Notes: a model not told the origin generated them from the letters alone. Positions 17,858 through 26,308 are shown, counted from the first letter of the stretch. The stretch: DNA of 34,694 nucleotides from Planctomycetota bacterium (GCA_018242525.1 JAFEBS010000057.1:1-34694), one strand, 5' to 3'. Made by a program: numbers and translations.

Positions 17858-18820
17858 CTATTGTTGGCGCACCGGACTTGAACGCGGAACAGTGTCTGGT
17901 TCCGGGGGCAATTCTGCGTCGGGCGATGCGGGAACCTCGAAGTTCGCCTGTTGGACCGAGTCCTGTCTTGATTCGCGCAGCCGGCTCGCCTGGACTCGGC
18001 CTGCGATATGGCCGCCCAGGACTCCGGCCAGATAGAACGGGGTCCCCAGTGCCGGGACGAATGTCGAGACCGAGTTTCCGACATAGGTTCCGTACGCGGG
18101 GTAAAGCAGACGATCCGCGGCCTGTTCGTCTTCCACCGTTCCTTCAGCGCGCAGGTAACTCAGAGCGTCATTGGTGGCGACAGCTTCGTACCACAGTGGT
18201 GTGACCGGCAGCAGGTATCCGGCGGCGTAGGTACCCTTGTAATAACGTCGGGCAAAATCCTTCGCATGACCTCCTTCGTGAATCGCAATCGCCGGGAGAT
18301 CCGAATAGATGTGGACTGTGTTCGTAAACGGGTTGTAATGATCGCCCCCCACAAGGCGTCCGGGCAACAGTGTCTCGCCGAGCCAACTGGCGGTCCCCAA
18401 CGTGTACCGCCAGCCCCAGCCGACGGATTTGTTGGCGACCAGTCGCTGCCAATCACTTCCCGGGGCATATTGATTCAAACGAACTTTGACGGTCGTCAAC
18501 TCATTCCGGGCGAGATACTGCGCGATGGCCTGTTCGGTTTCCACGGAAATGTTGTGATTCTCGATACGGCGATTCCACAGCACGATCTTGTCGGGAATCC
18601 CCACCACCCAGCCGATTCCGTCGATCACCGGCCGCCGTTGGCCCCGTTCAATTTGTGACTGTGTGATCGAGGCAAGTTGTTCAGAGGTGTGGTACCGGGT
18701 GTTGGAACCATATCGATACGGAGCGGTGATGCAACCGCTGGCCAGCAGGCACACCACCAGACCGGGAAGCCATTGAAAAACGACGATGCCGGTCCACCTG
18801 GGGAGGGTCGGTGAGTGCAT
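17858..18820 (-). CDS. Putative lipoprotein with HExxH metallopeptidase-like site
   Basis: A 320-residue protein. Residues 11-30 form a lipoprotein signal ending LLASGC, with Cys30 as the lipidation site. HEGGH (181-185) followed by Glu212 in YEAVATNDAL matches the gluzincin pattern of two zinc histidines, a catalytic glutamate and a downstream glutamate ligand. Another hydrophobic segment (about 248-270, STFVPALGTPFYLAGVLGGH) may cross or lie on the membrane. The tail is Pro/Glu/Ser-rich. It probably acts in the periplasm; whether it is proteolytic is unproven. It is convergent with the DUF1501 gene (80 bp apart). The start at 18820 gives the signal at once, but the ribosome-binding site is weak. 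I cannot assign a named family. Confidence 0.75.
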   Translation of the reverse strand: MHSPTLPRWTGIVVFQWLPGLVVCLLASGCITAPYRYGSNTRYHTSEQLASITQSQIERGQRRPVIDGIGWVVGIPDKIVLWNRRIENHNISVETEQAIAQYLARNELTTVKVRLNQYAPGSDWQRLVANKSVGWGWRYTLGTASWLGETLLPGRLVGGDHYNPFTNTVHIYSDLPAIAIHEGGHAKDFARRYYKGTYAAGYLLPVTPLWYEAVATNDALSYLRAEGTVEDEQAADRLLYPAYGTYVGNSVSTFVPALGTPFYLAGVLGGHIAGRVQASRLRESRQDSVQQANFEVPASPDAELPPEPDTVPRSSPVRQQ

Positions 18821-18945
18821 GGCTGCAGCTTGTGTTGTGGAATGGGAGTGCCGAATGGAATCGCAATCGGCCGCGGGATGTTACTTGCGCCCGCCGATTT
18901 CGAGAAGATCAAGTGCAAACGCCTGGTAGATCCGGAGCGGCGTCA

Positions 18946-19145
18946 GCCCAATGGCACATGCTTTGTGAGCCGCAAGGCGCTAGCCGCGGGTTCTTCGGGT
19001 ACGAGTGAGAATGAGTGAGAATGCACCCGCGGCTAGCGCCGTGCGGCTCACAATGCAACTTAAAGCATGAGCGAGGCATCGCGTTAATTCCCGCCCTCCC
19101 TCGCTCACGCTTCGAGTTACGTGGCTAAAGTAAGTGCCATTGGGC
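18946..19145. repeat. Outer inverted repeat framing the palindromic element
   Basis: GCCCAATGGCAC at 18946-18957 is exactly inverted at 19134-19145 (GTGCCATTGGGC). The pair encloses the 29-base inverted repeat at 18963-19053, giving a nested element of about 200 bp. Nesting suggests a miniature, non-autonomous repeat element rather than chance. Confidence 0.5.
18963..19053. repeat. 29-base inverted repeat (REP/MITE-like)
   Basis: The left arm 18963-18991 and right arm 19025-19053 are inverted copies with 28 of 29 positions matching; each contains the core GGCTAGCGCC or its complement. The intervening 33 bases include a tandem GAGTGAGAAT GAGTGAGAAT (19003-19022). There is no open reading frame for a transposase. 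The arm sequence looks like the dispersed palindromes seen in planctomycete genomes, an impression from memory. Confidence 0.7.
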
Positions 19146-19175
19146 GTCAGTCGGCGGACCTTTATCCACTCTGAC

Positions 19176-19199
19176 GCCTCGGAGTGAAGAGTCCGAGGC
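19176..19199. repeat. Small hairpin repeat
   Basis: GCCTCGGA (19176-19183) and TCCGAGGC (19192-19199) form an 8-bp stem with an 8-base loop. It lies just outside the right end of the nested repeat and could be a terminator for read-through toward imuB or another dispersed repeat unit. No T-run follows. Confidence 0.4.
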
Positions 19200-19514
19200 C
19201 TGACGGCACTCGGCTCACCTGCTTGCATCGGTGGCACAGGAAGGCTGAGGAAAACAGGGGTTGAACGCAATGGCTGTTTCCTGTAATAATACATCCGTTA
19301 TCCGTATTTATGGGAAACAAACGCCCCGGGATTCGCAATGCCGATTGGCGTCACCAGACCGAAACGAGCACGGGGGGCGATGATCCAGACGCCGACGGGA
19401 CCTCGTAACACAGGAGGCTGGTGGCCATTGAGGCGGATCTGGCCCGGCACGGGATGCTGGTAAACACGGCCACGGTTCGGTTTGCCCATGGTCTTGTTGA
19501 ACTGGACGTGACTG

Positions 19515-21056
19515 ATGCGACGGGTGATGTGTGTCTGGTGTCCGCTCTGGCCTGTACAACGCCTGCATGTCGAGCAGGGGGAGCGTCGCAGCCCGCTCGT
19601 CCTGTTTGCGGAATCGCGACGGGGCCTGCATGTCACCGTGTGTTCTCCCGAGGCGGCTCGCCAGGGGATTCGCAGTGGCATGCCGCTGGGTGAGGCTCGG
19701 GCGTTATTGCCGGGGACAGTCACTCATCGCCCGCGGCGGCCGCTGTTCAAGCCGGTCTTTCGGCGTGCGAATCCGCTTTTGGATCGTGCGGAACTGCAGC
19801 GGTTAGCTCTTCACTGTCAGCGGTACAGTCCGCTGGTTGGCCTGGAAGATGTGCCTGCCCCCGAATCGTTGTGGCTGGACATCTCAGGCAACGAAGCCTT
19901 GTTCGGTGGCGAGAACGGGCTGATCGAAGCGTTGCAGGCCGATCTTGGTCAGCAGGGATTTCAGGCTCGCGCTGCCATTGCCGACACCTGGGGGACGGCC
20001 TGGGCGGTCAGCCACTTTGGTCCAGCAGCGGTTTCTGTGGTTCCGCCCGCGGAACAGTCCCAGGCGCTGGCTTCGTTGCCGGTTGGCGCGTTGCGGCTGG
20101 CGGACTCTGTGATCGATTCGTTGCACAGTCTGGATCTGTCAACGATTGGCCGGTTGATGCAACTGCCTCGTACCGCACTGCCCTCCAGGTTTGGAACAGA
20201 ACTGCTGCGGCGTCTTGATCAGGCGTTGGGAACCGTTCCGGAATTGCTCCCGGTGGAGCGGTCGGTGGAGCCGTTGTCTGCAGAGTTGCTGTTTGAGGAA
20301 CCGGTGACGGATCGTCAAACTCTGGAGCATGTTTTGGGTGTGCTGCTGAGCCAACTGCTGGGGCAGTTGAATGATCGCCGGGTCAGCTTGCGGGAGTTCC
20401 AGTGCCGGTGGCTGGGAACGACCACCGAACCGGTGTCGTTGCGTTTGTTGCGACCCACAACGGATCGTCGGCATCTGCTGGAATTGCTTCGGCTCCATTG
20501 TGAGCGGTGCGTGTTCACCAGAGGCGTTCGCGGTGTCCGCATGGAAGTTGTCGAGATGGGTCTGCCTCCCGTGCGACAGGGACTGCTGTTCGAAAACCCT
20601 GCGGACAAAGCCGAGCAACTTCAGCGTGCATTGGCCGAACTGGTGGATCGCCTGAACAGCCGTTTGGGTTGCCAGGCGGTTTTGCGTCCGAGTCTGCGCC
20701 CTGACCCACAACCAGAGTTCGCCTGCGAGTACGTACCGTGGCCTGGCGGCAAGGTTTTCCCGTCGTTCGAAACGCCGTCGGCCTGTCGTTCACACCTGCG
20801 ATGCCGCCCACTGCGGTTATTGCGTTCGCCCCAGCCGTTGACGGTGGCGGGATCGACAAAGGCCGGTTTGCCAACACACGTGAATCAGTCGTCGATTGTC
20901 CGAATCGTGGGACCGGAGCGAATCGAAACCGGCTGGTGGCGCGGCGCGGATGCCAGGCGGGACTATTACCGCCTGGATCTGGCCCATGGTGCCGGGTTGT
21001 GGGCTTTCGTCGATCGGAACTCGGGCGACTGGTTTTTGCACGGTCTGTTTGTCTGA
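19515..21056 (+). CDS. imuB: ImuB-like, inactive Y-family DNA polymerase homologue
   Basis: A 513-residue protein of the ImuB/DinB-like family. ImuB is a non-catalytic Y-family relative that, with ImuA and the DnaE2 polymerase, carries out SOS-induced error-prone lesion bypass by tethering to the sliding clamp. The N terminus MRRVMCVWCPLWPVQRLHVE replaces the metal-binding motif of active polymerases, and ESLWLDISG (118-125) replaces the usual SIDEAYLD, so catalytic acids are missing as expected. SPEAARQGIRSGMPLGEARAL and FQARAAIADTWGTAWAVSHFG are family-like. The ATG at 19515 lacks a strong ribosome-binding site; ATG at 19527 is an alternative. Neither imuA nor dnaE2 is adjacent. Confidence 0.82.
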   Translation: MRRVMCVWCPLWPVQRLHVEQGERRSPLVLFAESRRGLHVTVCSPEAARQGIRSGMPLGEARALLPGTVTHRPRRPLFKPVFRRANPLLDRAELQRLALHCQRYSPLVGLEDVPAPESLWLDISGNEALFGGENGLIEALQADLGQQGFQARAAIADTWGTAWAVSHFGPAAVSVVPPAEQSQALASLPVGALRLADSVIDSLHSLDLSTIGRLMQLPRTALPSRFGTELLRRLDQALGTVPELLPVERSVEPLSAELLFEEPVTDRQTLEHVLGVLLSQLLGQLNDRRVSLREFQCRWLGTTTEPVSLRLLRPTTDRRHLLELLRLHCERCVFTRGVRGVRMEVVEMGLPPVRQGLLFENPADKAEQLQRALAELVDRLNSRLGCQAVLRPSLRPDPQPEFACEYVPWPGGKVFPSFETPSACRSHLRCRPLRLLRSPQPLTVAGSTKAGLPTHVNQSSIVRIVGPERIETGWWRGADARRDYYRLDLAHGAGLWAFVDRNSGDWFLHGLFV

Positions 21057-21196
21057 GGTGAAACGCTGCAGGTCACTTCGTTGACACAAGATTGCGTTTG
21101 CGCTGAGTCACGTACGTCACTGCAATACCCCCGTGACGCGCCAGGATCTCTGCAATGGCTTCACCCAGCGCCAGTGATCAGTGCCACCCAACGCCG

Positions 21197-21310
21197 TCAA
21201 CTCTTCGTGACCCTTCCTCTCAGGGCCAGCCACAACAACAGGATTGCAGAAACTGCAGCGATATTTCCAAGAATAATCAACCTTCGCGTTGCAGGAGTTA
21301 CTTCGATCAA
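21197..21310 (-). CDS. Possible 37-residue membrane peptide after the sigma-54 regulator
   Basis: Directly after the stop codon of the regulator, in the same frame, a TTG at 21310 opens a 37-codon frame that reads IEVTPATRRLIILGNIAAVSA and continues ILLLWLALRGRVTKS (split here). It has one clear TM helix with positively charged flanks and a TGA stop. The start would be only 3 bases after the upstream stop, allowing reinitiation. It could instead be a translated read-through tail or chance. Not identified with any family. Confidence 0.35.
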   Translation of the reverse strand: MIEVTPATRRLIILGNIAAVSAILLLWLALRGRVTKS

Positions 21311-21313
21311 CGA

Positions 21314-22783
21314 TCACTCGGAAAGACGAACGGAGCGATCGAGTGTGACACCGATCACTGACAGTCTCGTTCGCAGCGTCGAGCGCGAGATGCCGAGCAC
21401 CGCTGCAGTGCGACTCAGGTTTCCATGGAATTGATTCAACAGTTCGGTGAAGAGAGTGCGTTCGACGCGTTGCAGAACCTCTTCGTGCAGGTTTTCCGAG
21501 CCGGCCCGAATTCGTTCGTGGATAAACGCGATCAGTTCATCTTCGCCGTTCCGCTCGGCAATTTCCCCCAAGGGCGCTGATACCACAGCGCCCGTGCCCG
21601 TGGCCGTAGCCGACGTGCGGATTGGCACCGGAAGAAAGTCGGGCATCAGGACTGTGCCTGTGGCCTCGATCACCGCGTGCTTGAGAACGCTTTGCAGTTC
21701 GCGGATGTTTCCTGGCCACGAATACGCGGTCAACAGTTCCATGGCTTCCGGAGCCACCTGTTGAATGGGTTTGTCGAGTTCCCGACTGAATCGACGCAGG
21801 AAGTGATGGACCAGCAGAGGCAGATCGCCGGTTCGTTCCCGCAGCGGCGGCAAGTGGATCGTATAAACGTTCAGACGATAGTAGAGGTCACTGCGGAATG
21901 TCCCCTGCTCCATCATTTCGGTCAGATTGCAATTTGTCGCTGCGATCAGGCGGACGTTGGTTTGGACCATGGTATTTCCGCCGACACGCTCAAACTGCTG
22001 ATCCTGCAGCACCCGGAGGACTTTTGTCTGCGTGAGCGGCGTCATGTCGCCAATTTCATCGAGGAACAGCGTCCCTCCGTCGCACTGCTCAAACTTGCCG
22101 ATCCGCTTGCGTTCGGCTCCGGTGAACGAGCCTTTTTCGTGGCCGAACAATTCACTTTCGAGGAGGTTCTCGGGGATCGCGGCGCAGTTGATGGCGAGAA
22201 ACGTCTTGTCGGACCGCTGGCTGTACTGATAGATCGCGCGGGCGACAACTTCTTTTCCCGTACCACTTTCGCCGAGGACCAGCACGGTCACGTCCTGCCG
22301 GGCGACTCGGCCGATCTGACGGTAAACATCCTGCATGGCGGGACACTGGCCGACCAGCAGATCACCGTCGTCGGTGTCTGTTTCGGTGGAACTGGCGATC
22401 TTCGCGGGGGTGCGGGTCATGCGTGACGTCTCCAATGCGCGGTCAATGACCGCCTGGAGCACATCGAGATCAAGCGGCTTCAGCAGGTATTCGAACGCGC
22501 CCTGCCGCATGGCCTCGATGGCCGTGTTTGCCGTGCCGTGCCCTGTCATCAGAACCACCGGCACACGACAGTCCGCTTCCTGCAAATCTCGTAGCAATTC
22601 CAATCCCGAAGACCCGGGAAGTAGCACATCCGTCACAACAACATCAAAAGAATGTTCGCCAAACAGGGATCGCGCCTGGCCAGCCGACGTCGCTGTTTCG
22701 ACGATGATGGCATCTGTCGCAAATGCATATCGAAAACAGTTCAGTATGTTCTGATCGTCGTCGACTACGAGCAGCCTGGCCAT
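21314..22783 (-). CDS. NtrC-family sigma-54-dependent response regulator
   Basis: A 489-residue transcription activator. The receiver domain (1-120) has the acidic pocket DDD (8-10), phosphoacceptor Asp52, Thr80 and Lys102. The AAA+ domain (about 143-380) has Walker A GESGTGKE (171-178), the sigma-54-contacting loop GSFTGA (218-223, the common Ser variant of GAFTGA) and Walker B GTLFLDEIGD. The C-terminal Fis-type helix-turn-helix reads NLSRTAAVLGISRSTLRTRL. Phosphorylation should trigger oligomers that hydrolyse ATP to open sigma-54 promoters. It lies 125 bp downstream of the hybrid kinase on the same strand, its likely partner. The ATG at 22783 has AGGA upstream. The divergent oxidase operon, which has a -24/-12 element, is the obvious target. 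Confidence 0.94.
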   Translation of the reverse strand: MARLLVVDDDQNILNCFRYAFATDAIIVETATSAGQARSLFGEHSFDVVVTDVLLPGSSGLELLRDLQEADCRVPVVLMTGHGTANTAIEAMRQGAFEYLLKPLDLDVLQAVIDRALETSRMTRTPAKIASSTETDTDDGDLLVGQCPAMQDVYRQIGRVARQDVTVLVLGESGTGKEVVARAIYQYSQRSDKTFLAINCAAIPENLLESELFGHEKGSFTGAERKRIGKFEQCDGGTLFLDEIGDMTPLTQTKVLRVLQDQQFERVGGNTMVQTNVRLIAATNCNLTEMMEQGTFRSDLYYRLNVYTIHLPPLRERTGDLPLLVHHFLRRFSRELDKPIQQVAPEAMELLTAYSWPGNIRELQSVLKHAVIEATGTVLMPDFLPVPIRTSATATGTGAVVSAPLGEIAERNGEDELIAFIHERIRAGSENLHEEVLQRVERTLFTELLNQFHGNLSRTAAVLGISRSTLRTRLSVIGVTLDRSVRLSE

Positions 22784-22824
22784 GAAAAGGGATTCCTGCC
22801 TGAATACTGTCCAGAGATCGCAAC

Positions 22825-22864
22825 TGACAAAATGCGATGATAGTGACGAGGAGCGATTTTGTCA
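22825..22864 (-). promoter_or_regulatory. Hairpin between the kinase and regulator genes
   Basis: TGACAAAAT (22825-22833) and ATTTTGTCA (22856-22864) form an exact 9-bp stem with a 22-base loop in the 125-bp gap between the two cistrons. It could reduce read-through or be a protein-binding palindrome with widely spaced arms. It has no clear T-run. Confidence 0.35.
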
Positions 22865-22908
22865 CCGCGCTTGCTGGGGACAGATTGTGAAGCACGAGTA
22901 CGGATTCT

Positions 22909-24861
22909 TCAACGCAACGTCGGTCGATCCCTCGTTTTCAGGAGGAGCGAAAGTGTATGGGCGAGCTGATCGTCCGAATACGGCTTGGGCAAAAAGGCGT
23001 TCGCCCCGCGTTCCAGCGCCTCGGCTTCGCGCTGCGATGTCCGCAGGCCGCTACATGCGACTACGACTACGTTTGTGTCGATTTGACGCAGTTGATCGAG
23101 CGTCTGCAAACCATCCAGCCCCGGCATCATCATGTCCAGCAGGACAGCCCTGATCTTCGGCTTGAACTGCTTGAACAGTGAGATTCCCGAGAATCCGTCG
23201 TTTGCGGTAATGACTTGATAGCCCGCGTGCTCCAGAGCCAGGGCAGTCATCTGCAGGATGTGGGCTTCATCATCAATCAGCAGGATCGTCTGTCCATGTC
23301 CCGATTCATCGTCGTGGTCGATCCGAACGACGGGTGTGAGCAGGGTGGACTGGGTCGCTGGCAGATAAACCGAAAACGAGGTTCCCTGCCCTGGTTCGCT
23401 GTAGACGCTGATGAATCCGTCGTGGCTTTTGACAATTCCCTGAACCGTGGCCAGCCCCAGCCCTGTTCCTTTGCCGACCTCTTTGGTCGTGTAGAACGGG
23501 TCAAAAATTCGATCGATCACATCGGGAGTCATGCCGCATCCGGTATCCGTGACCTTCAGCAGCACATACGGACCGGGATGAGCTTCCGGATTGAGTTGGC
23601 TTGCGTTTCCATTCAGCACGATTGATGTGACTTCGATCGTGATCGAGCCGCCATCGGGCATCGCATCCCGCGCATTAATACACAAGTTCACTAGTACCTG
23701 AGACAACTCCGTCTCGTCCCCCAGTACGAGCGGACAACCGTCGATGACTCGCGACTCAAATCGAATCGACATCGGCAACGTGTGCTCCAGCATCAGACGT
23801 GTTTCCGCAAGGAGCACATCCATGGCAACGGGGCTGCGTTCACCGCGAATCCCTCCCGCAAACGCCAGCAGCTGTTTCACGAGATTTGAACCCCGTTCGG
23901 CACTGGCCGTCATCGTATCCAGCAACCCCTGCGGATTGGCCGGCGCGCGGCCGGACGAGAGCATCCTGGCCCCCATCAGGATCGGAGTTAGAACGTTATT
24001 CAGATCGTGTGCGATCCCCCCCGCCAGAGTGCCAATACTTTCCAGTCGTTGGCTTCGTCGTGACGCCTGCTCCCACTTCTTCCGCTTGGTGATGTCAATG
24101 TCGATCCACAAACAGCCAATCACATTGCCATCCTTGTCTCGTAATGCCGAACGCCGATGTTCGACGGTGATTCGATTTCCGGATCGAGTCGTCTTCTGCA
24201 GTTCACCCGCCCAAACGCCGCCCTGACTGCCGCCGCACTGCATTTCAGCCGGGAGGTTCTGGTCTCCGCGATTGAGCAGATCATTGGCGTTCTGGCCAAG
24301 AGCTTCGGCGGAGGTCCAGCCGAATTGTCGAGTCGCCGCCTGATTCCAGTAGGTGATCCTGCCTTCCAGATCGACCACGATGACGGCATCTGACACCTGG
24401 TCGAGCATTTGCGACTGCTGCTCGATCTGCTGCCGATACCGGACCGCTTCGGTGACGTCGCGGACGATCACGGTGTAGATCTTTTCACCATCAACAGTCG
24501 TTTGCGAGATCGAAGATTCAATGGGAAACTCTTCGCCTGATGCGTGCAATGCCATCACGGTTCGCTGCTGGCCCATTCGTCGCTGTTGAATATCGCCCTG
24601 ACCAAACTTCGCGACGTCGTTGTGATGCTGCAGCCGAAATCGACTGGGAATCAACACGTCGATGGCGCGCCCGAGAACCTGTTCGGCCCGGAAACCAAAA
24701 ATCGCCTCCGCCGCCGGATTGAAAAGGATGACTCTGTGCTGTGAGTCCATGGAAATGATTCCGTCCATCGCCGTGTCGAGGATATTTCGAACCAGCAGTT
24801 CATCCCTTTGACGATTTTCGGTGGGAGTGTGATTTTCGGAGCTGTCTGTCGTCCTGTGCAT
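22909..24861 (-). CDS. PAS-PAS hybrid histidine kinase (possible FixL-like sensor)
   Basis: A 650-residue soluble hybrid kinase. The first PAS domain (about 22-138) carries LIPSRFRLQHHNDVAKF; a second PAS spans about 150-262. The dimerisation domain has the phosphoacceptor His285 in GGIAHDLNNVLTP, followed by the ATPase with N-box NLCINARDAMPDGG, DTGCGM and GTGLGLATV. A C-terminal receiver has DMMMPGLDG and LPKPY. There is no TM segment. I chose ATG at 24861 because the longer open frame, from 25161, adds 100 residues without domain character and would cover the sigma-54 promoter; the ribosome-binding site is weak and other starts are possible. His79/His80 and Arg100 fall where FixL has its haem ligand and Arg220. 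It should phosphorylate the NtrC-type regulator downstream. Confidence 0.88.
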   Translation of the reverse strand: MHRTTDSSENHTPTENRQRDELLVRNILDTAMDGIISMDSQHRVILFNPAAEAIFGFRAEQVLGRAIDVLIPSRFRLQHHNDVAKFGQGDIQQRRMGQQRTVMALHASGEEFPIESSISQTTVDGEKIYTVIVRDVTEAVRYRQQIEQQSQMLDQVSDAVIVVDLEGRITYWNQAATRQFGWTSAEALGQNANDLLNRGDQNLPAEMQCGGSQGGVWAGELQKTTRSGNRITVEHRRSALRDKDGNVIGCLWIDIDITKRKKWEQASRRSQRLESIGTLAGGIAHDLNNVLTPILMGARMLSSGRAPANPQGLLDTMTASAERGSNLVKQLLAFAGGIRGERSPVAMDVLLAETRLMLEHTLPMSIRFESRVIDGCPLVLGDETELSQVLVNLCINARDAMPDGGSITIEVTSIVLNGNASQLNPEAHPGPYVLLKVTDTGCGMTPDVIDRIFDPFYTTKEVGKGTGLGLATVQGIVKSHDGFISVYSEPGQGTSFSVYLPATQSTLLTPVVRIDHDDESGHGQTILLIDDEAHILQMTALALEHAGYQVITANDGFSGISLFKQFKPKIRAVLLDMMMPGLDGLQTLDQLRQIDTNVVVVACSGLRTSQREAEALERGANAFLPKPYSDDQLAHTLSLLLKTRDRPTLR

Positions 24862-25204
24862 CGACCAATCATCCAAATACTGACCAGTTGAGAAAAAATC
24901 GCCAGTGGAAGCGTCCAATTCAGGACCGAAACGGGCGGCGGCTGGCACTCGACCGCCGGGATTATCGGGAATTGGAGCCTTTTCACAATCCTGCCCGTGG
25001 CGATGCAAATCGTGGGACCCCGCATGAAATTCTTTGAAGCGCATCGGTTCAGCAAGTTTTTTGTCCCGGAAATCTTCGTCCGTTGGCGTGAACGACAAAA
25101 TTCTGCATCGCGGCGAGTGATCGCGAAGGAACGGCACCGGAATTGCCTTGGCGTCAGTCACGTCGGCAATGTTGGTATGACATCGGCTTTCACAGGAGAC
25201 GGTT
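24862..25204. other. Divergent control region between the two-component genes and the oxidase operon
   Basis: This 343-bp gap separates the kinase start from the cytochrome gene start. A -24/-12 element sits near its right end (25133-25146). The stretch 24900-25100 upstream of it is where activator sites would be expected at normal sigma-54 enhancer distance; I saw no clean palindrome there. An open frame on the minus strand runs through it but looks non-coding. Confidence 0.55.
25132..25147 (+). promoter_or_regulatory. Sigma-54 (-24/-12) promoter of the oxidase operon
   Basis: CGGCACCGGAATTGCC contains GG at 25133-25134 and GC at 25145-25146, the exact GG-N10-GC spacing, with GGCAC and TTGC matching the TGGCAC-N5-TTGC consensus except the first base. 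A start near 25158 would leave a leader of about 47 bases. The gene for a sigma-54 activator lies next door, divergent. Confidence 0.65.
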
Positions 25205-26248
25205 GTGAGTCAGTCTGAGTGGCGGTGGCTGGTCTGCGGCTTGGCGGTGATCGGTGTGACGGGTTGTCACCGGGCGGAACCGCCGCATTTTTCGGCCGAT
25301 GTGGCAGTGAAGCAGTTGAAACCAGAATTGCAGACGGCCATCCAGGACGAGTTGGTCAAGCGAACGGGAACGTTTCTTGCGCCGAAAATGTTGGCACCCA
25401 AAGACGAACCTCACCACAATCTGTCACGCGGTCAGGCCGTGTATCAGCAGCGGTGTGTGCAATGTCACGGAGTCAGCGGCGACGGCAACGGTGATTCCGC
25501 GAAATTCATGTATCCCCGCCCGCGAGACTATCGCAAGGGGATCTTCAAATTCACATCTGTTCCCTACGGGTTTCGTCCTATGCGGGAAGATTTGTTGCGG
25601 ACCGTCCGGCAGGGGGTCCGCGGTACTTCCATGCCCGGATTTCCATTGCTGCCCGATCAGGACCAGCGGGACGTGGTCGAGTATGTGATCTCGCTGTCGC
25701 GCCGTGGTGAACTGGAAGGGCAACTCATCGATCTGGCCGGATCGGACGACGAGGTGGACCCGGAAGTAGTTGAATCGGATCTCGTGCCGGCGGTGCTGAA
25801 CCGCTGGTTGCAGTCTGAATCGTCCGAGGTGTTCCCGGTCACGCCGCAACCGAGATTCACACAAGAGCACGTTGAACGCGGTCAGAAGGCGTTCTTAAGT
25901 AAAGGTTGCTCGAAGTGTCACGGCGACGATGGTCGCGGGCAAACTCTGGACAACTTCGGCAAGACAGACGCCTGGGGCTTTCACACGCGGGCCGCGGACC
26001 TGACGTCCGGCATGCTGCACGGCGGCAACCGTCCGCTGGACATTTATCGCCGGATCTACAATGGAATCAACGGGACGCCGATGCCCAGCTTTGCCAATGC
26101 ATTGAAAGAGGAACCGGACACAATCTGGGATCTTGTGGCGTATGCCTTGTCCGTATCGAACCGTCGCCGTCGGGGTGAGATCCCCCCCCCGGGGGCGATC
26201 AATCCGTATGTCCCGACGACTTCGACAGCGAAACCGGCGGAAGAATGA
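25205..26248 (+). CDS. Diheme cytochrome c lipoprotein (probable CcoP functional counterpart)
   Basis: A 347-residue exported cytochrome. The N terminus is a lipoprotein signal ending GVTGC with Cys21. Two haem sites are visible, CVQCH (84-88) and CSKCH (235-239), each in a class I cytochrome domain with a likely Met ligand (TSMPGF, TPMPSF). It would accept electrons in the periplasm, anchored by lipid. The GTG at 25205 has AGGAG (25194-25198) 6 bases upstream. It is the first gene after the sigma-54 element and heads the oxidase operon. Canonical CcoP is a TM-anchored diheme cytochrome; this one has no TM helix after the signal, and a separate anchor-like gene lies at 29715. It may also be an independent electron carrier. 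Confidence 0.9.
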   Translation: MSQSEWRWLVCGLAVIGVTGCHRAEPPHFSADVAVKQLKPELQTAIQDELVKRTGTFLAPKMLAPKDEPHHNLSRGQAVYQQRCVQCHGVSGDGNGDSAKFMYPRPRDYRKGIFKFTSVPYGFRPMREDLLRTVRQGVRGTSMPGFPLLPDQDQRDVVEYVISLSRRGELEGQLIDLAGSDDEVDPEVVESDLVPAVLNRWLQSESSEVFPVTPQPRFTQEHVERGQKAFLSKGCSKCHGDDGRGQTLDNFGKTDAWGFHTRAADLTSGMLHGGNRPLDIYRRIYNGINGTPMPSFANALKEEPDTIWDLVAYALSVSNRRRRGEIPPPGAINPYVPTTSTAKPAEE

Positions 26249-26308
26249 TGGTTCTGTCCACGTCGGTTCGCTGTTTTGCTTCGCCTCATCCCGCATCGCT
26301 CCCGTTTC

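Larger units (their letters stand above)
18821..19514. other. 694-bp non-coding gap with palindromic repeats
   Basis: No convincing gene lies here. The left half (about 18946-19200) is filled with inverted repeats listed separately. The right half (19215-19514) has an AT-richer stretch, CTGTAATAATACATCC (19281-19296), which may hold the imuB promoter. Short open frames on both strands at 19300-19460 overlap each other and have biased composition, so I do not call them. No imuA-like or LexA-site sequence was recognised. Confidence 0.6.

Noticed and set aside
19298..19723. Overlapping frames on both strands before and within imuB
   Set aside because: The minus-strand frame covers the imuB N terminus, which is clearly coding on the plus strand. 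A 40-codon plus frame at 19338 uses rare AGA/AGG codons and many tryptophans. Neither resembles ImuA or any family I know.
24862..25161. N-terminal extension of the hybrid kinase by 100 residues
   Set aside because: The extension has no domain character, is rich in His/Arg/Pro, and would cover the -24/-12 element of the divergent operon.
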